Assembly (NCBI GenBank): GCA_002897115.2 | Contig: BCIH01000016.1 | Coordinates: 236,444-300,443 of the forward strand | DNA from: Prototheca cutis | Lineage: Eukaryota; Chlorophyta; Trebouxiophyceae; Chlorellales; Chlorellaceae | Length of the DNA: 64,000 nt | Direction: 5' to 3' | Shown here: one piece after another, positions 1-11,760 of the stretch | How the letters are laid out: every line of letters begins with the position of its first letter | Position numbering within the stretch: position 1 is the stretch's first letter | Notes under the pieces: generated by a model | Told to the model about the DNA's origin: nothing | What the model saw: only the letters and a program-made list of their open reading frames with translations | The model's database searches: none | Translations under genes and position numbers: made by a program

Positions 1-200
1 CAGCCCCCAGCTGGCGATTGAGTGTAGTATGATGCACCCATCAATCGCTTGTACCACTGGAATGCGCAATGCCCAGCACTCGTACCGTGCAATGCCCGTA
101 CCATGCATGCTCAACCAGGTCGTCTCACCATCGCGATCCAGGCACCAAAGGTTGTCACGAGCACCCACCACCACCACTCCCACCCTAGCCCACCACACAC

Positions 201-1761
201 CTTGCCCGGGCAGTGCTGATCTCGTCCAGGTCAAACGTTGCCAGGGCAAAACCTTCCTCCTTTGCTGGGTTGGGGTCGGGGCCACCATTCTCCTGCGGAA
301 CCTTGCCTCCCACCTGGTGATTGTTTTTTGTGGGTTTGTGGGGGATGGGACGGGTTACGGGCTGGGCGTTGAGTGGCGTCGGATGCAGTCCCCTGCCCAC
401 AAGTGCCCTCCCAACCACACCCCCCCCCCCCCAAAAAAAAAACCCGGCTATACTAATACGAGTCCCACCACAACTCGGACCTGAGCTACGACGGCGCCCG
501 TTTCGTTGGTGATGAAGCTGCCGCCGAAGAATGTGATTTCGCTCTTTTCAAACTTCTCGGTGCCGATGCGATTGGCGGCGATGACCGGGACCATGCTGGC
601 CCCCGAGTGCCCCGCCATGACACGCTGCCAGTGGGGGTAGCTGCTCACCGGCGGCGCGGGCGGGGGTTCGCTGCCGATGGCGGTGGGGTAGAAGATCAGC
701 TCCGCACCCTGCAGAGCCAGGCACCGGGCGCCCTCGGGGAACCACTGGTCCCAGCAGATCAGCGCCCCGATCCGGCCGTACGCTGTGTCAAATGTCTCGA
801 ACCCCGTGTCGCCGGGGCTAAAGTAAAACTTCTCCTGGTACCTGCGCCGGCGACAGAGTTGGGACCTTAAACCGGTGGGCATGAACGGAAAATGGCCACG
901 CCTCTCAGCCAAGTCCCGGACTCGCACATGCACCAACGACGAGCAAAAGAAGGAATAACACCAGGAGCGCACCCGGGCCCGTCGGGGATGTGCGACTTGC
1001 GGTAGTGGCCCAGGACCGAGCCGTCGGCGTCAATCATGACCAGGGAGTTGAAGTAGGCGTTGCCGGCCTTCTCAAAGAAGCTGACTGCAGTGTTTGGGGA
1101 CGGGGAGCATTGGCTAGTGGCCGGCACCCCATTCCAGTGGAGCACACAGTCTCACACAACTCCCAACAAGACTAGACGACGACTCACATGGCAGGACAAC
1201 CTTGAGCTCCTCCGCCAGCTTGGCGAACCGGGCGATGACGGGGTTGCCCTCCAGCGGCCGGGCCAGGCTGTAGTATTTGGCCAGCTGCTCCTGGCAAAAG
1301 TAGGGCGCCTCAAACAGCTCCTGTGGGAATGGAAAGGGCGCGCAGTACCGCTGGGAAAGAGGCGGTGCAGCATTCATGTGACAACTGGGGAGGCTAGCGG
1401 GCACATCCGCCAGATGGGAATAGCCCATGGGCTTCCAGTCGCCGCTAGTCGCAGTACGCTATACTGCTGCCCACAATCAACGGACCTGGAGTAGAATTAC
1501 GTTGGCTCCGGCGGTCGCCGCCTCCCGCACGAGCTTCTCCGCCTTGGCCTGATCATAGGGTTTGCAGGGAAGCAAGAGCTCGGTACTCGTCAAGCCACCC
1601 TCCACACAAGCCCGAGTCTGCCGGTGAAAATGACATCGATGCAATAGATCCTTCGAAATGCGTGGACCAACATCTAACATGATGCCTCGCCATACCAGAT
1701 TCTCCTCCAAGTCCCAGGAGCAGGTCATCTGCGTGGTGGCGACTGTGACCTTTCGCGTCAT
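201..1761 (-). CDS. CPA: N-carbamoylputrescine amidase, 3' end beyond window
   Basis: Hydrolyses N-carbamoylputrescine to putrescine, CO2 and ammonia, the last step of the arginine decarboxylase route. Six exons read leftward: 1761-1696, 1548-1486, 1320-1188, 1084-973, 841-481 and 259-201, with matching phases. Nitrilase-fold catalytic residues are visible: Glu in QELFEAPYFC, Lys in YRKSHIPDGPG and Cys in LICWDQWFPEG. The start is MTRKVTVATTQMTCSW. The usual C-terminal FRDRRP segment is not found in bases 1-200, so the last exon probably lies left of the window. The next gene, on the opposite strand 308 bp away, encodes agmatine deiminase, which makes its substrate. The family call is seen directly in motifs; compartment is unknown, with no clear transit peptide. 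Confidence 0.93.
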
Positions 1762-2069
1762 GACTGCTGGCTAGCGGGAGGGCCGCCTAGAGCGTGTCGT
1801 GCGCCCTCTATAATCACAATATACAACAGGAAATGGGGTAGTACACGTTCATGGCGCGTGACAAGGATTAAGCTGACGCTGATCCCCGCAGCCCGCGGCC
1901 GAGCCCTTGCCACGTTGGAAACCCTAAGAAAAATCAGGAGAGCAGCTGCTGGCCACGGCCCGCGCGCTAGGTTGCGATCGCCTGGCTGGGAAAAAGGCAT
2001 GGGGGTAGGAATGAATGCATGAGTTGAATGGGCGATAGTCCTCATCACCGCACATTCCGTGATCAGCCG
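1762..2069. promoter_or_regulatory. shared divergent promoter region, CPA/AIH
   Basis: This is the 308 bp between the start codons of the carbamoylputrescine amidase (-) and agmatine deiminase (+) genes. It must hold both 5' untranslated regions and promoters. A TATAAT-like stretch lies near 1809. No known operator is recognised; co-regulation is an inference from the layout. Confidence 0.6.
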
Positions 2070-4408
2070 ATGAGCACCAGGCTGGGCAAACTCCGCAACT
2101 GGTTGGCAGGCTCTGGTCCATTCTCGCCCATGACGCAGCAGGGTGCCACGATCGCAGCCCAGGGCTGGCGTTTCCCGGCTGAATGGGAGCCCCATGCGTG
2201 TACATGGATGGGATGGCCGCGCCGGACGGACAACTGGCGTGATGGCGCCGGGTACGACGGGCGGGGCCGTGGGGTCCTGTGGCTAGTCAAAGAACCCGCA
2301 ACACTTCACGGAAGCTGGCGCTGACCTGGCTTCGCGATGCGCGTGTGGGGTGTCCTATCACATGTACAATGCACGGTCCATCTCGAGTCTGCCACGCATT
2401 GCAGGCCTGCACAGAAGGCCTTCCTGGCTGTGGCGGAGGCCATCGCCCAGTTTGAGCCCGTGGTGATCGGCGCAGATCCAGATGTGGTGGAGGAGGTCAA
2501 GGCCCGGGCGCCCAAGAACGTGACGGTGGTTCCCATCCCTCAGAACGACTCCTGGTTCCGTGACACTGCGCCCATGGTGGGGGTTGTGCGTGGTGGCGAT
2601 TGCAGGGACGGCGGCAGCGGGCCAGCCATGATGTCTGGACCATTGCCCGGCATGATCTCAGCTCGACTCGGCTGAATGACAGACTCGGATCCTGTTGCCA
2701 ACGCCGTCATGGATGGGGGATAAGAACGCATGCATGGGATCTGCCTCCCTCTCTCTATTGTCCATGCCGTTCTCCCTTTCCAGTTTCTGGTGCGGGACGG
2801 CCCAGCGGGTCGCGAGGTGGCGGGCATGGACTGGGCGTTCAATGCCTGGGGAGGTCTGTACGATGACTTTGAGCTTGATCGCCAGATCGGATCCAACATC
2901 CTCAAGGTACTGTGCGTGTTTGCACGTGGGTTTGTGGGGGAGGGTATGACTTGGCAAGACCCTGGAGCCCCAGCAGAGGAGCGGGGTGTGCCTGATGGAC
3001 CAGCAAGGTCACAGTCAAGTCGCTCAAGCGCCCATGCGCGTTCCATCCATGCAGACCGCTGGCGTGCCCCGGTTCAGCAGCAACATGATTCTGGAGGGCG
3101 GCTCCGTGCATGTCGATGGCGAGGGGTACGAGGAGTTGGTGTGGATGCATGGGGAGGACCGAGCGGCTGACTAGCCAGCCCTCCTGCACAAGGGACAGAT
3201 GGATGGATGCACCACCGGCAGTGGCTTTCGGCAAAACCCACCAGCATGGGGATGACTGCCGGCGACAGGGAAGAAAATGCGGCATTTCAACTCCATTGCT
3301 GCGCTTCATCCACCTCTCCCTCCCCCCAAAACAACAAATAAAAACATCAGGACGCTGCTGACGACGGAGGAGTGCCTGTGCCACCCCAACCGCAACCCGG
3401 CGCTGAGCAAGGCAGACATCGAGGCGCAGCTCAAGGCAAACCTGGGCGTGGCGACAATCATCTGGCTGCCGCGAGGGCTAGTCGGTGACGTGGATACCAA
3501 TGGGCACGTGGACAACATCGCCTGCTTTGTCCGGCCGGGAGTGGTCATGCTGAGCTGGTGCGACAACCCCGACGACCCGCAGAGCGCCGTGTCGGCCGAG
3601 GCGCTGGCCGTGCTGGAAAGCGCGACTGACGCCAAGGGCCGCAAGCTTCAGGTCATCAAGCTCCCGCTCCAGGCACCCATGACCTACACCAAAGAGGAAG
3701 TCCAGGGCCTCGAGGTATGGCTCGTTGGGACTGGTATTATTTCTGTCATTGAAGAAGAGAGGGGGGGGGGGGGGGGGGGGGTGTCGTTGCCTGGCAAGAG
3801 TGTTGACTGGCCCGAGTGGGGGCAAGCAACGCTCCAAGTGGGGGGAGGCAGAGCTCCACCGTGCGTTGGTGCCGCGTTGCTGGGGTGACAAGCTTAGGGC
3901 GCGGTACCATCACACTTTCCACCTTGGCCCCTGGGCTGACCGATCAACCAACTGCCTGCAGGGAAGCGAGGGCGAGATGGAGCGGAGGGCTGGGGAGCGG
4001 CTTGCGGGTTCCTACATCAACTACTACATCTGCAATGGCGGCGTGGTGATGGCTGGCTGGGGCATCCCTGAAGCAGACGCAAAGTGGGTCTGGAGGAAGG
4101 GGAAGGGGATTTTTTGGCTTTTTTCCTTGGGACCAGGGGAGTTGCAGGTATGGGAGTGCAACTGGCTCCGGTTCCCAGCCCATCTGGCGCCCGGAGCGCC
4201 TGCCGTCGCAACGCTGGCAGTCCAGGATTCCAGAATCTAGCTGAGACGACCACCATGCGACCACATTTGCAGGGCAAAGGCGGTCATGGAGGCGGCCTTC
4301 CCTGATCGCAAGGTGGTGCAGGTTCCCACGCGGGACATCCTGCTCGGTGGTGGCAATGTGCACTGCATCACGCAGCAGCAACCTGCTGGCAAGCCCGCGG
4401 CATGCTGA
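2070..4408 (+). CDS. AIH: agmatine deiminase (agmatine iminohydrolase)
   Basis: Converts agmatine to N-carbamoylputrescine and ammonia. Seven exons with consistent phases: 2070-2251, 2405-2576, 2784-2906, 3055-3125, 3351-3714, 3962-4083 and 4273-4408, giving about 389 residues, near the usual family length. Family motifs in order: [77 protein letters not shown] and the C-terminal [11 protein letters not shown] carrying the catalytic Cys. The intron after exon 5 contains a 21-base G run. The gene is divergent from carbamoylputrescine amidase, so the two consecutive steps from agmatine to putrescine sit side by side. Confidence in identity is very high; the ATG chosen is the first in-frame one before the conserved N-terminus. 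Confidence 0.95.
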
Positions 4409-4719
4409 GCGGCCCATACGACAGATTGGAGTATAAAAATGAAATTGGGAGCGAGGAGAGAGATGCAAACTGCTCTGTTCTAATGGAGTGCCGGTGAGAG
4501 AGGCAGCTGGGTCGCAAGGGGTCCGGCAAATTTCGCGTGGATGCAAGCAGCCCGGGAAGAAAGCGCGGGATGCCTGCTCAACTGGGCTTGGGGGTCTGGG
4601 GGAAATGCACGTCGCTCGGTTTTTCAGCTCACAGCACAGGAGACCCGCGACACTTTGTGCGCATCAAACTCGCGAACCCTGCTTTCAAGTGCGGTGTACT
4701 GATAAGCAACATAGCCACA

Positions 4720-5371
4720 ATGTCTCCCGGTCCGTTCAAGTGGGTCAAGCCCGAAGTGTAAGTCCGCGCCAACGGGCCCGGGGGGTGTGGGTCCTCCCGG
4801 TGCACCCGACCCCCTCGCCGACTTGGATCAACCAGCGTCATGCAACGAAACGGTGCTTCCAATGATGCAGGTACCCCATCATCATTCCCGTGGCCTTTGC
4901 CCTGGGAGCGATGACTTACTCGCTGGCTCGCCACCTGCTGAGTAACCCCGAAGTCTAGTAAGCTGGCTGCTCCGGGGTCGCGCGCTGGCTGCTTGGGCCT
5001 CGAAATGTGTGCATGCTGTTGCGTGAGATCTTTCACTTTGGATTTACTGTGCCCGGCGCCACCCCGCATTCCTCGTTTGGTGCAGCCCCACCAAGAAGTT
5101 GAGGCAGGAGGGTATCCCCGACGAGTGGAGCCGTGCGGAGAGCCACAAGGACGCCTCCCTCTTCCGCAAGGCCCAAGAAGTGCGTGTTTGTGGTTCCTGG
5201 GTTGATATAGTAATGATGTGGGTGCCTGCACTGTGCGGGTGGTTTGTTCTCGTGGCTCGGTGCATGGATGGCCTCCGCTGCTGGAACCCACACATCCTCA
5301 CGACGCGAACCTTTCGCATCGATGTGCAGGGCAAGCCCCTGACTGGCATCTTTGGCACCGAGTCCAAGTGA
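4720..5371 (+). CDS. B12D / NADH-ubiquinone reductase MLRQ-like small membrane protein
   Basis: Four small exons (4720-4757, 4871-4957, 5086-5179, 5330-5371) join in phase into an 86-residue protein. It begins MSPGPFKWVKPEVYPIIIPV, has one membrane helix (about residues 15-35) and then an RHLLSNPEVYPTKKLRQEG stretch. The WVKPEVYP start, single helix and NPEV motif are those of plant B12D and animal NDUFA4 (MLRQ) proteins, small subunits associated with mitochondrial respiratory complexes. Its residues after the NPEV motif extend further than in short B12D proteins. Location in the inner mitochondrial membrane is inferred from the family. No exon is long enough to be found by ORF length alone. 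Confidence 0.75.
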
Positions 5372-6052
5372 ACCGCTGGGGTTCTTCCGGCACTGGAGGA
5401 CTCGCGGCTTGACACAGGAGGGAACCGGTTGAATGGGACGGAGGTCTGGGCCCCGCGCCATCCCCGGCGGCCCATCCCTGCAGATGAAGAAATCGAACGA
5501 AAATGTGTGTACGTGCTTGCCGCGCCTTGCCAAGGTCATGGTCACGGATGCCTGCTCTGCTGACTGATGTCGGTAACATCAAGGATTGCAGTTACTGAGC
5601 TTCCTGGGGAAAGCGGGGGTTTGAGAAGGGTGGGGGGGGGCATGCTGGGGTGCCGGTTCTTTCGATGCTTTGTGCCAGGACTTTGCGGTCTACTCAATAG
5701 GGTTGTGTTTTCAGCCTCTGCTGTGAGCATCAGACTCAATGGAGGGCGCACGCTGCAGCGCTCGAGTTGTTTCCATGGATCCCCTCGGGTAGGGGAGGGG
5801 TGCGGGCTAGCTGCACGCAAACTCAGTTGTGTGGCGCCCGGTCAGCGTGCGCGTCTTGCCGCTCATGCATGGGGCCTCCAAACCTCGGTTGCATCGTCCG
5901 TTCATCAAACTCCTTCCACCAGCTGCGCCGAGAGTCGTGACGGTGGTTGTGGGTTAGGGGTCGCAAATGGGCGCTTGAGCCCCTGAACAGGCACATGAAG
6001 GCTGCATTCACGGAAGCTGGCAGTCAGTCCCACAACTGATGCTGAGAAGTGT
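5372..6052. other. intergenic, no convincing gene
   Basis: Between the B12D-like gene and the leftward low-complexity frame at 6053. I see no recognised domain or credible exon chain. It may contain untranslated regions or further exons of the 6053-6490 frame. Confidence 0.4.
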
Positions 6053-6490
6053 TCAAACCCTTGCTTGCTCCCCCAATGCAATGCCACCCGGACCCTGAAA
6101 CCGTACACACTTGTTGACTCGGGTCGTCAGTGGCGCCGATGTGCCAGCTGGCTTGGATGCAGCTGATGGCTCCTTGCCGCCCTTTCCTCCCGGTTTCTTC
6201 AATTTAAGGCCGGGCAGAGTCAGGCTTGACCTGCCGCCTCCAGCTCGGTCTGCGCTGCTGCCACTGCGGTGGCCGCCGCTGCCGCCGCCGCCGCTGGTGC
6301 TGCCCCCCGTTTCTCCGGGGGAAGGGGCCTTGCGCTGCTGGGCAGTGTCGTTTCTGTCCTGTGCTGCTGCGGCCCTCGGTGCTGACACAGTTGGGCCAGA
6401 GATCCTGCCCTCCGCCGCCCGAGCTGCAGAGTCAGCCTGGAACGCTGCCACCAAGCTGGTTGTTTCGGGGAAGAACCTCGCAAAAGCCAT
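6053..6490 (-). CDS. hypothetical protein, low-complexity exon
   Basis: An open frame starting MAFARFFPETTSLVAAFQAD and running through Ala-, Gly- and Ser-rich sequence to a lysine-rich LTLPGLKLKKPGGKGG patch. The start is compact and plausible and the frame is the cleanest in the interval, but there is no recognised domain. It lies just downstream of the antiporter gene on the same strand. It could be a separate small gene with further exons to the left, or chance coding potential in GC-rich DNA. A donor could lie near 6105-6118, where the lysine-rich frame loses protein-like character. Confidence 0.35.
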   Translation of the reverse strand: MAFARFFPETTSLVAAFQADSAARAAEGRISGPTVSAPRAAAAQDRNDTAQQRKAPSPGETGGSTSGGGGSGGHRSGSSADRAGGGRSSLTLPGLKLKKPGGKGGKEPSAASKPAGTSAPLTTRVNKCVRFQGPGGIALGEQARV

Positions 6491-6571
6491 GGTTCCCTGG
6501 CCCAGGGAGTAGTGCTCCGCCTTGGGAGTCCCGGCGTCATCATATGCGACGGGAACCTCAGGCAGACCTGC

Positions 6572-8870
6572 TCAGGGACTCATCTCATGTGGTTGCATTG
6601 TTGTGTGCAATGCATGCTGGACGTATGCATGCAGCGTCACTGCTACCAGGGGTGGTGCGAGAACGCGTAGGACGCCATCAAAACCGGCCCGCGAACAGAA
6701 CACAGCATCACTAGGTAACATCTCCCCCTCCCTCCTCATCAGCGGTACCACCACCAGCTCACCTGGCTCCGGATCGGGTGTAGGCCAATGCACTGAACCC
6801 CACGCTGCAGGCAACTGTGTATGCTGGACATCACCGCCGGAAAGCGGGTCCGGGTCTGCCGCCTGCTGCTGCTTAAAACGGGCTGGCTGGGCGCCTGTGA
6901 AAGGCTGCGGATTGCTGGCATCACTTGCCCCACCGCCCTGTTCGGGGTCCCCCGACACCGGGGCCACGTGGCTGGGCGCGTATCCAAAGAGAAGGGCACT
7001 GGTCTCACCCGCACCGGGTTCTGCTCCGCCCTGCCCCTGGACCTTGGTCAACTCCACGGTTTGGGACAGCGGGCTGCTGGGCGCCTCGGCATGGTCTGGA
7101 TTAGGAATACCGATTCGGGTTTATTGCTGTGGGTTTCCCGTGGTTAGCTGTTTTGAAGAGGAGCGTGCTGTGCGTGTGCCCCCCCCCTCAACACAAACAC
7201 AGGCAGACAAAAAAAATCCCCCGGAACTTTCCGCATACTCTTCATGAGCAGAGCCAGGAGGGGTTTGGTGGCGGCGCCAAATCCAAGGATGCTGATGATG
7301 ACGACGGTCAACGTGGTGGTTATGATTGTGGCGTCGCTGCTGCCCGGCAGCAGGGTGTAGACGAGGGCAACGCTGACCGCGCCACGCATGAGACCGGCCC
7401 ACCAGATGACGACACACTCCCGGGTGGACAGCTTGACAGAGGATAAGAGGTTGTGCAGGCACGCCACGGGCACCACGAATGCCGCACGGGAGAGCAGCAG
7501 CAGCAGCAGGATGATCCAAAACATCCACAGCAGGGCCGGCACATTGGTTGCCTGGGCGGAGACGGGTTGGGTGGGGATCGGGACCATCTGTCAGCACCGG
7601 GCAGGGGAGATGATGGACATTGAACAATGCTCCCGGCAGCAGGTTGTTGCTGTGCATGCAGTCCACAAGATCAAACCCCAAGCTGCCGTCCTTACCTTCC
7701 ATTTGGCGGGGTCCAGGGCATCCATGCCGCAGATGATGAAGATGATGCCCTCTGACACGTAGCTCAGCGTGGCAAAGGCCTGGATGGTGGTGGTCCTGCA
7801 GTGGGTGAGTCACAGTCGGATGGTCGGCGATGAGTCAATGCTGTCGTGCCTGCGGCCTGCAGTGCCGCACTCAGTCCAAGGGGCCGCTCTTTCTTGCCTG
7901 GATTGTTTGGAGATGTTGTGCAGGGCGTAGTGGGAGATGCTGATGGCAGACACGAAGAGCGCCACGATGCCGCTGAGCCCCGCTACTTCACCCAGCAGGT
8001 AGGACAGGTAGGCCATGAGCCCAATAAAGGAAACCTCATGCTGCGTTCCATGAAAGGACAGCCGGCGCAGGCACANCGCGGTGACAAGACCCAGAAGGGT
8101 CCCGAGCGCCACGCTCGCCAGCAGCAGGTACAAGAAAGTGCCAAAAATAGAAAAGGCGATGCGAACAGTGAGGTCCGATGCGCCTTGCAGCTCCAAGTCC
8201 TGGCGATTGGGGATTGATCGATCGATTGATCGATGGTGCAAAGGGGGTTGTTGCTGGTGGTGTTGTGCATCGCGGTTTAGTAGGTTGATTCTGTCGAGAA
8301 AAAGGAGTCTACGTTCGCATCCATTGGGGGGGAGACCTCCTCCAGGCTGCTAGGGGTGGGCGGGCAGGCAGGCACAGCTCTCTACCTACAGAACCCAGCA
8401 TTGCATTGCAGGGCGCCCCGACACCACATCACCACCACACACCTTGATCGTGGACAGGAGGACGATGGAGGTGGCATCGTTCAGCACGCCCTCACCAAAC
8501 ACCACCGAGTAGAGCAAGGGGTAGCGTTCCTTATCCAGAACCTGCAGTGGGTATGGACGGGCAGGCATGCCGTCAGGTGTGTGGACGATGATTCATAATG
8601 CACTGGCCATGCATCCATTGCAACCTGTTATGCTGAATTCACTGCCCGGTTTCACAAACAAAAACACCTGGCAACCAGTGAATAACAACAGAAAAACTCT
8701 TCAGCACACTTGGAGCGTGGCGACTGAGTCTGTTGCGGCCATAATGGCTCCAAGGCCCAGGCACTCCTGTGGGAACAACAAGATAGAAGGGTGTTTGTAT
8801 GCGTGGAGCCAGGCACCAAGCAAGCGCATGTCTTTCCCTACACGCGCGCGCGCGCGCACGCACGCACGCG

Positions 8871-8943
<73 letters not shown>

Positions 8944-9850
8944 CGACCCCTGATGACACACCCCAAAGGTGAGCTGTCCCCGGAGGCAGAGCCAGAGGCC
9001 TGTGGAGATGAGGGCAAAGCAGGCATAGGTGCCGGCGATGCCAAACCCGCTGATGGTAAGGAATTCCTTGAAGAAATGGCGTTTCCGAACAGAGAGCCCC
9101 GCATAGAAGATGATGGGCGGCAAAAGGAATCTGCATGCGTTGCGGAGAGGTCGAGCATTGGGTTGGGGGGAAGGGGGCGATGCAGCGCAGTTACGTCCTT
9201 CTGGCAGCAGGGTGCAATTCGGCACTCCAATGTTCCTCCAGCCCAAGCAACGGCTGTGGCAAATGTTCAGTGGTCATCAACCCCTTCACGTAATGATCCC
9301 GATGGTGCTGGATGTGATGAGCGGATGCAGGACCAGCACAGCGACCCTCAACCCCGTCGAGAAAACAAGTAATAGGCCTCTCGCACGTGAAGAAACTGGA
9401 CGAATTAAAGGAAAGAATGGATTCGACAACGGTGTCTGAGAGGAAAAGGGCGTTCGCCGCCAGCAGGATGCCTCCGAGTGCCAGACCCAAGATGCATGCA
9501 AAGCTCCCTTCTCCAATCACAATGACCCTGCCGAGATGGAAATAGATCACGGGGGTTGTGGGAGAGCGTTGCCAGTATTGAGTCCTTCAAGGGGGGCTGC
9601 GGGGTTACCCACAGGAGCCTGCCCCACAAGAACCACGACGACGAGCACCCGAGCACCCGAGCACCAGTGCAATGGCTTCCGCCTCCCCACTCCACTCTTG
9701 CCTGCTGGCCAGAAGCGATCCAACGGTGATCCATAACACGAGTAGAATCACGAGGAGGGCTGCGAGATGTGAGGAAGGTTTGCACTTGAGTGACAGGCCG
9801 GGTGCCAGGGCGTCCATGTCTCGATGGCCAGGGTGTTGACCCAGCTGCAC
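6572..9850 (-). CDS. NHX-type Na+(K+)/H+ antiporter
   Basis: Cation/proton antiporter of the CPA1 family, probably in an endomembrane. About nine exons read leftward. The first (about 9850-9640) carries a hydrophobic helix; later ones give the RFLLPPIIFYAGLSVRKRHF core (about 9130-8960), GAIMAATDSVATLQ (about 8750), the FGEGVLNDATSIVL active-site segment (about 8500), a multi-helix exon (about 8195-7900), SEGIIFIICGMDALDP (about 7740) and LMRGAVSVALVYTLLP (about 7360). The FGEGVLNDA block holds the conserved acidic residue of the transport site. The last exon (from about 7106) encodes a hydrophilic tail of roughly 180 residues with no recognised domain. One N lies at 8077. An intron carries a long CA repeat. 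First and last exon limits are approximate. Confidence 0.88.
8843..8942. repeat. CG/CA dinucleotide microsatellite in an NHX intron
   Basis: Alternating CG and CA units pass into about 30 uninterrupted CA units. The tract lies inside an intron of the antiporter gene, between the exon encoding the LPPIIFYAG helix and the next one. On the coding strand it reads TG-rich. It should be length-variable. Confidence 0.95.
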
Positions 9851-10327
9851 CGACCTGTCTCCAAGCTGGCATGGGGTTCTTCACCCGATGACGTTGAAGA
9901 CAGCAAAACCTGGGTGATGGGACCCGCCCCCATGCCCTATCGGGGCACTGTGACGCGGCTGACCGCCCCGTCAACTGGCCCACGGGGACCCAGCGCCGAA
10001 GTCCTGAGGACCAGCGATCTCCCAAGACCCTTTCTCTATCAAACAGTACTGCACATTATATCAAATTCCAGATTCAGTTCAGAACCGAAAGATCAGGTAT
10101 TGGGAATGCGTGATAGATGGATGCGGCCATGCGTTATTAGGGGCCCCATCGGGGTCCCAGTTCCGCCGAGAGATGAGTGCCCCCACCCCGGGGCGGGGAT
10201 CCGTCTCCGGGACCATGCCGGCGATGCCTCTAGGACAGCATACACAAGACACCAAACACCTCGATGGCGTCCGGCATAAGAAGAATTTGGTTCTTGTGCG
10301 CATTTGTGCATTTCTATTGCATCCATT
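9851..10327. promoter_or_regulatory. divergent 5' region, NHX and CX9C genes
   Basis: About 480 bp separate the antiporter start (-) from the twin-CX9C gene start (+). No gene is evident in it. It should hold both promoters; no specific element is recognised. Confidence 0.4.
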
Positions 10328-10694
10328 ATGCCAGAGGCGGCACCTCCTGCCAGCTCCTCGGACCCCCTCTGCACCCGTGCGGCAGCCGCGCTGCTCAATT
10401 GCGTTGCCAGTTCCCAGTACGAGAAGAGCAAGTGTGAGGAGCAGCTTGCGGCACTGCGGAAGTGTGTTACCCAGGAGGTGGGTTCCTGAATCGACAACCC
10501 CCCCTGGGGCGGTGGTGTGCACAGGATTGGGTGCAGCGGGGGGTTATGGAGCTGTGGGGGATCCATCTGGAAGGTTGGTGCCTTCGGCTGGCCAGCACCC
10601 CAGGCACAACAAATTGATGTCGGAACCGCGTGCACTCTCACACCCATTACTGCAGAACGTGGTCGATTTCAAGCTCAAGGAGCCAAAGGCTTGA
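10328..10694 (+). CDS. twin CX9C (CHCH-fold) small protein
   Basis: Two exons (10328-10477 and 10656-10694) join in phase to give 62 residues. The protein contains CTRAAAALLNC and CEEQLAALRKC, two exact Cys-X9-Cys motifs separated by a short linker, the hallmark of helix-hairpin-helix proteins oxidised by the Mia40 pathway in the mitochondrial intermembrane space. The C-terminus is NVVDFKLKEPKA. Members of this family serve in respiratory-complex assembly or structure; which one this is I cannot tell. The start is the ATG closest to the first motif, with a PEAAPPASSS leader. Confidence 0.75.
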
Positions 10695-10787
10695 GTGTCT
10701 GCAGTGACAACTGACAGAGCGAGGAGCGGGAGGGTGTTGTTGGCTGTGGCGCTTCCATCCCTTTGTTTCGTTGCAAGGCTCCGACGG

Positions 10788-11447
10788 ATGGTGGTGTTTA
10801 ACACCGTCGCCTGGCACCGCCTGGTGGCCAAGACACGGCAGTCTCGGACGGCCCTGGTCACCTTTGTCGGAGCGTGCCTGGCCGTGCCGTACTTTCTTGC
10901 CGAGGCCATCCAGGGCGCCACCAACAATGAGCGTCGGGAGGTGGCGCTGAGGAAGGAGCTGCAGGCGCACGGAACCATGGACAGCCAGGTGTGTGGAAAG
11001 ATGAGGGTTCTGGGGAAGAGGACGCCCTGGATAGATGGAGGAGCTTCTCGGCACACATGGGTACACATGGCGGTGACTTCCATTTTGGGTCGCTTCAGCA
11101 CGGCGTTTCCTCCCCCACAAAGGCATGTAGCCTACTCCTTATCTGGGCTCCTCTTTTCGACGCAGATCTACACGAGGGAGCAACATCGGCGCTTGCAGTC
11201 ATTCTTTGACGAGCTCAAGTCGCCGGAGAAGTCAGAGGCGGCTTACAGGGCAGCCCTCGAGTACGTTTTGGATGTTTTGATTCATGTGTGGCTGGTGTGT
11301 GCAGGGGCCAATGGCTCCTGAATCTTCCTTCGACCATCTGGGCCCACTGTTTGCTTCACATCACACACTCCCAGGGGCAACACGCTGGTGGGCAGTGAGT
11401 CTGACGAGCCCCCGAAACTGATCCGAGGCCGACAGCAGCCGCGCTGA
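10788..11447 (+). CDS. conserved-looking small single-helix membrane protein
   Basis: Three exons in consistent phase (10788-10988, 11166-11260, 11375-11447) encode about 122 residues. A basic start (VAWHRLVAKTRQSRT) precedes one hydrophobic helix, LVTFVGACLAVPYFLAEAI, followed by a charged helical region rich in Glu, Arg and Lys (NNERREVALRKELQAH, REQHRRLQSFFDELKSPEK) and a basic tail. The topology suits a mitochondrial or plastid membrane protein with a soluble helical domain. I do not recognise the family. It follows the CX9C gene by 93 bp on the same strand. Confidence 0.55.
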
Positions 11448-11760
11448 GCGGCGTCTTGCATGATGGGGACTGCCCTGTCGCTGAAGAATTGGTTGCACTG
11501 GATGGAGGAATCAATACCAATCACTTTGTAGTACGAATAGAGAATGACCAAAGTCAGACGGTGCAGACGGGTGGGTTGTGGAACATTTGCATGGGCTTCC
11601 TGAGACCCAGTACAAACGTGGGCCAATTTCGTACGGTGTGTGTTAGGGTTCGGCCGGAGTGCACTCTCATTCCGCAAAGGCACCGGCAGCCTCATGAACA
11701 ACTTCACTCTCCAATTGACATGGGTCGTTCGTATTTCTGGTAAGGGCTTGGCTCGAAGCC

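Noticed and set aside
8843..8942. CRISPR-like or tandem array
   Set aside because: It is a simple dinucleotide microsatellite within an intron; there are no spacers.
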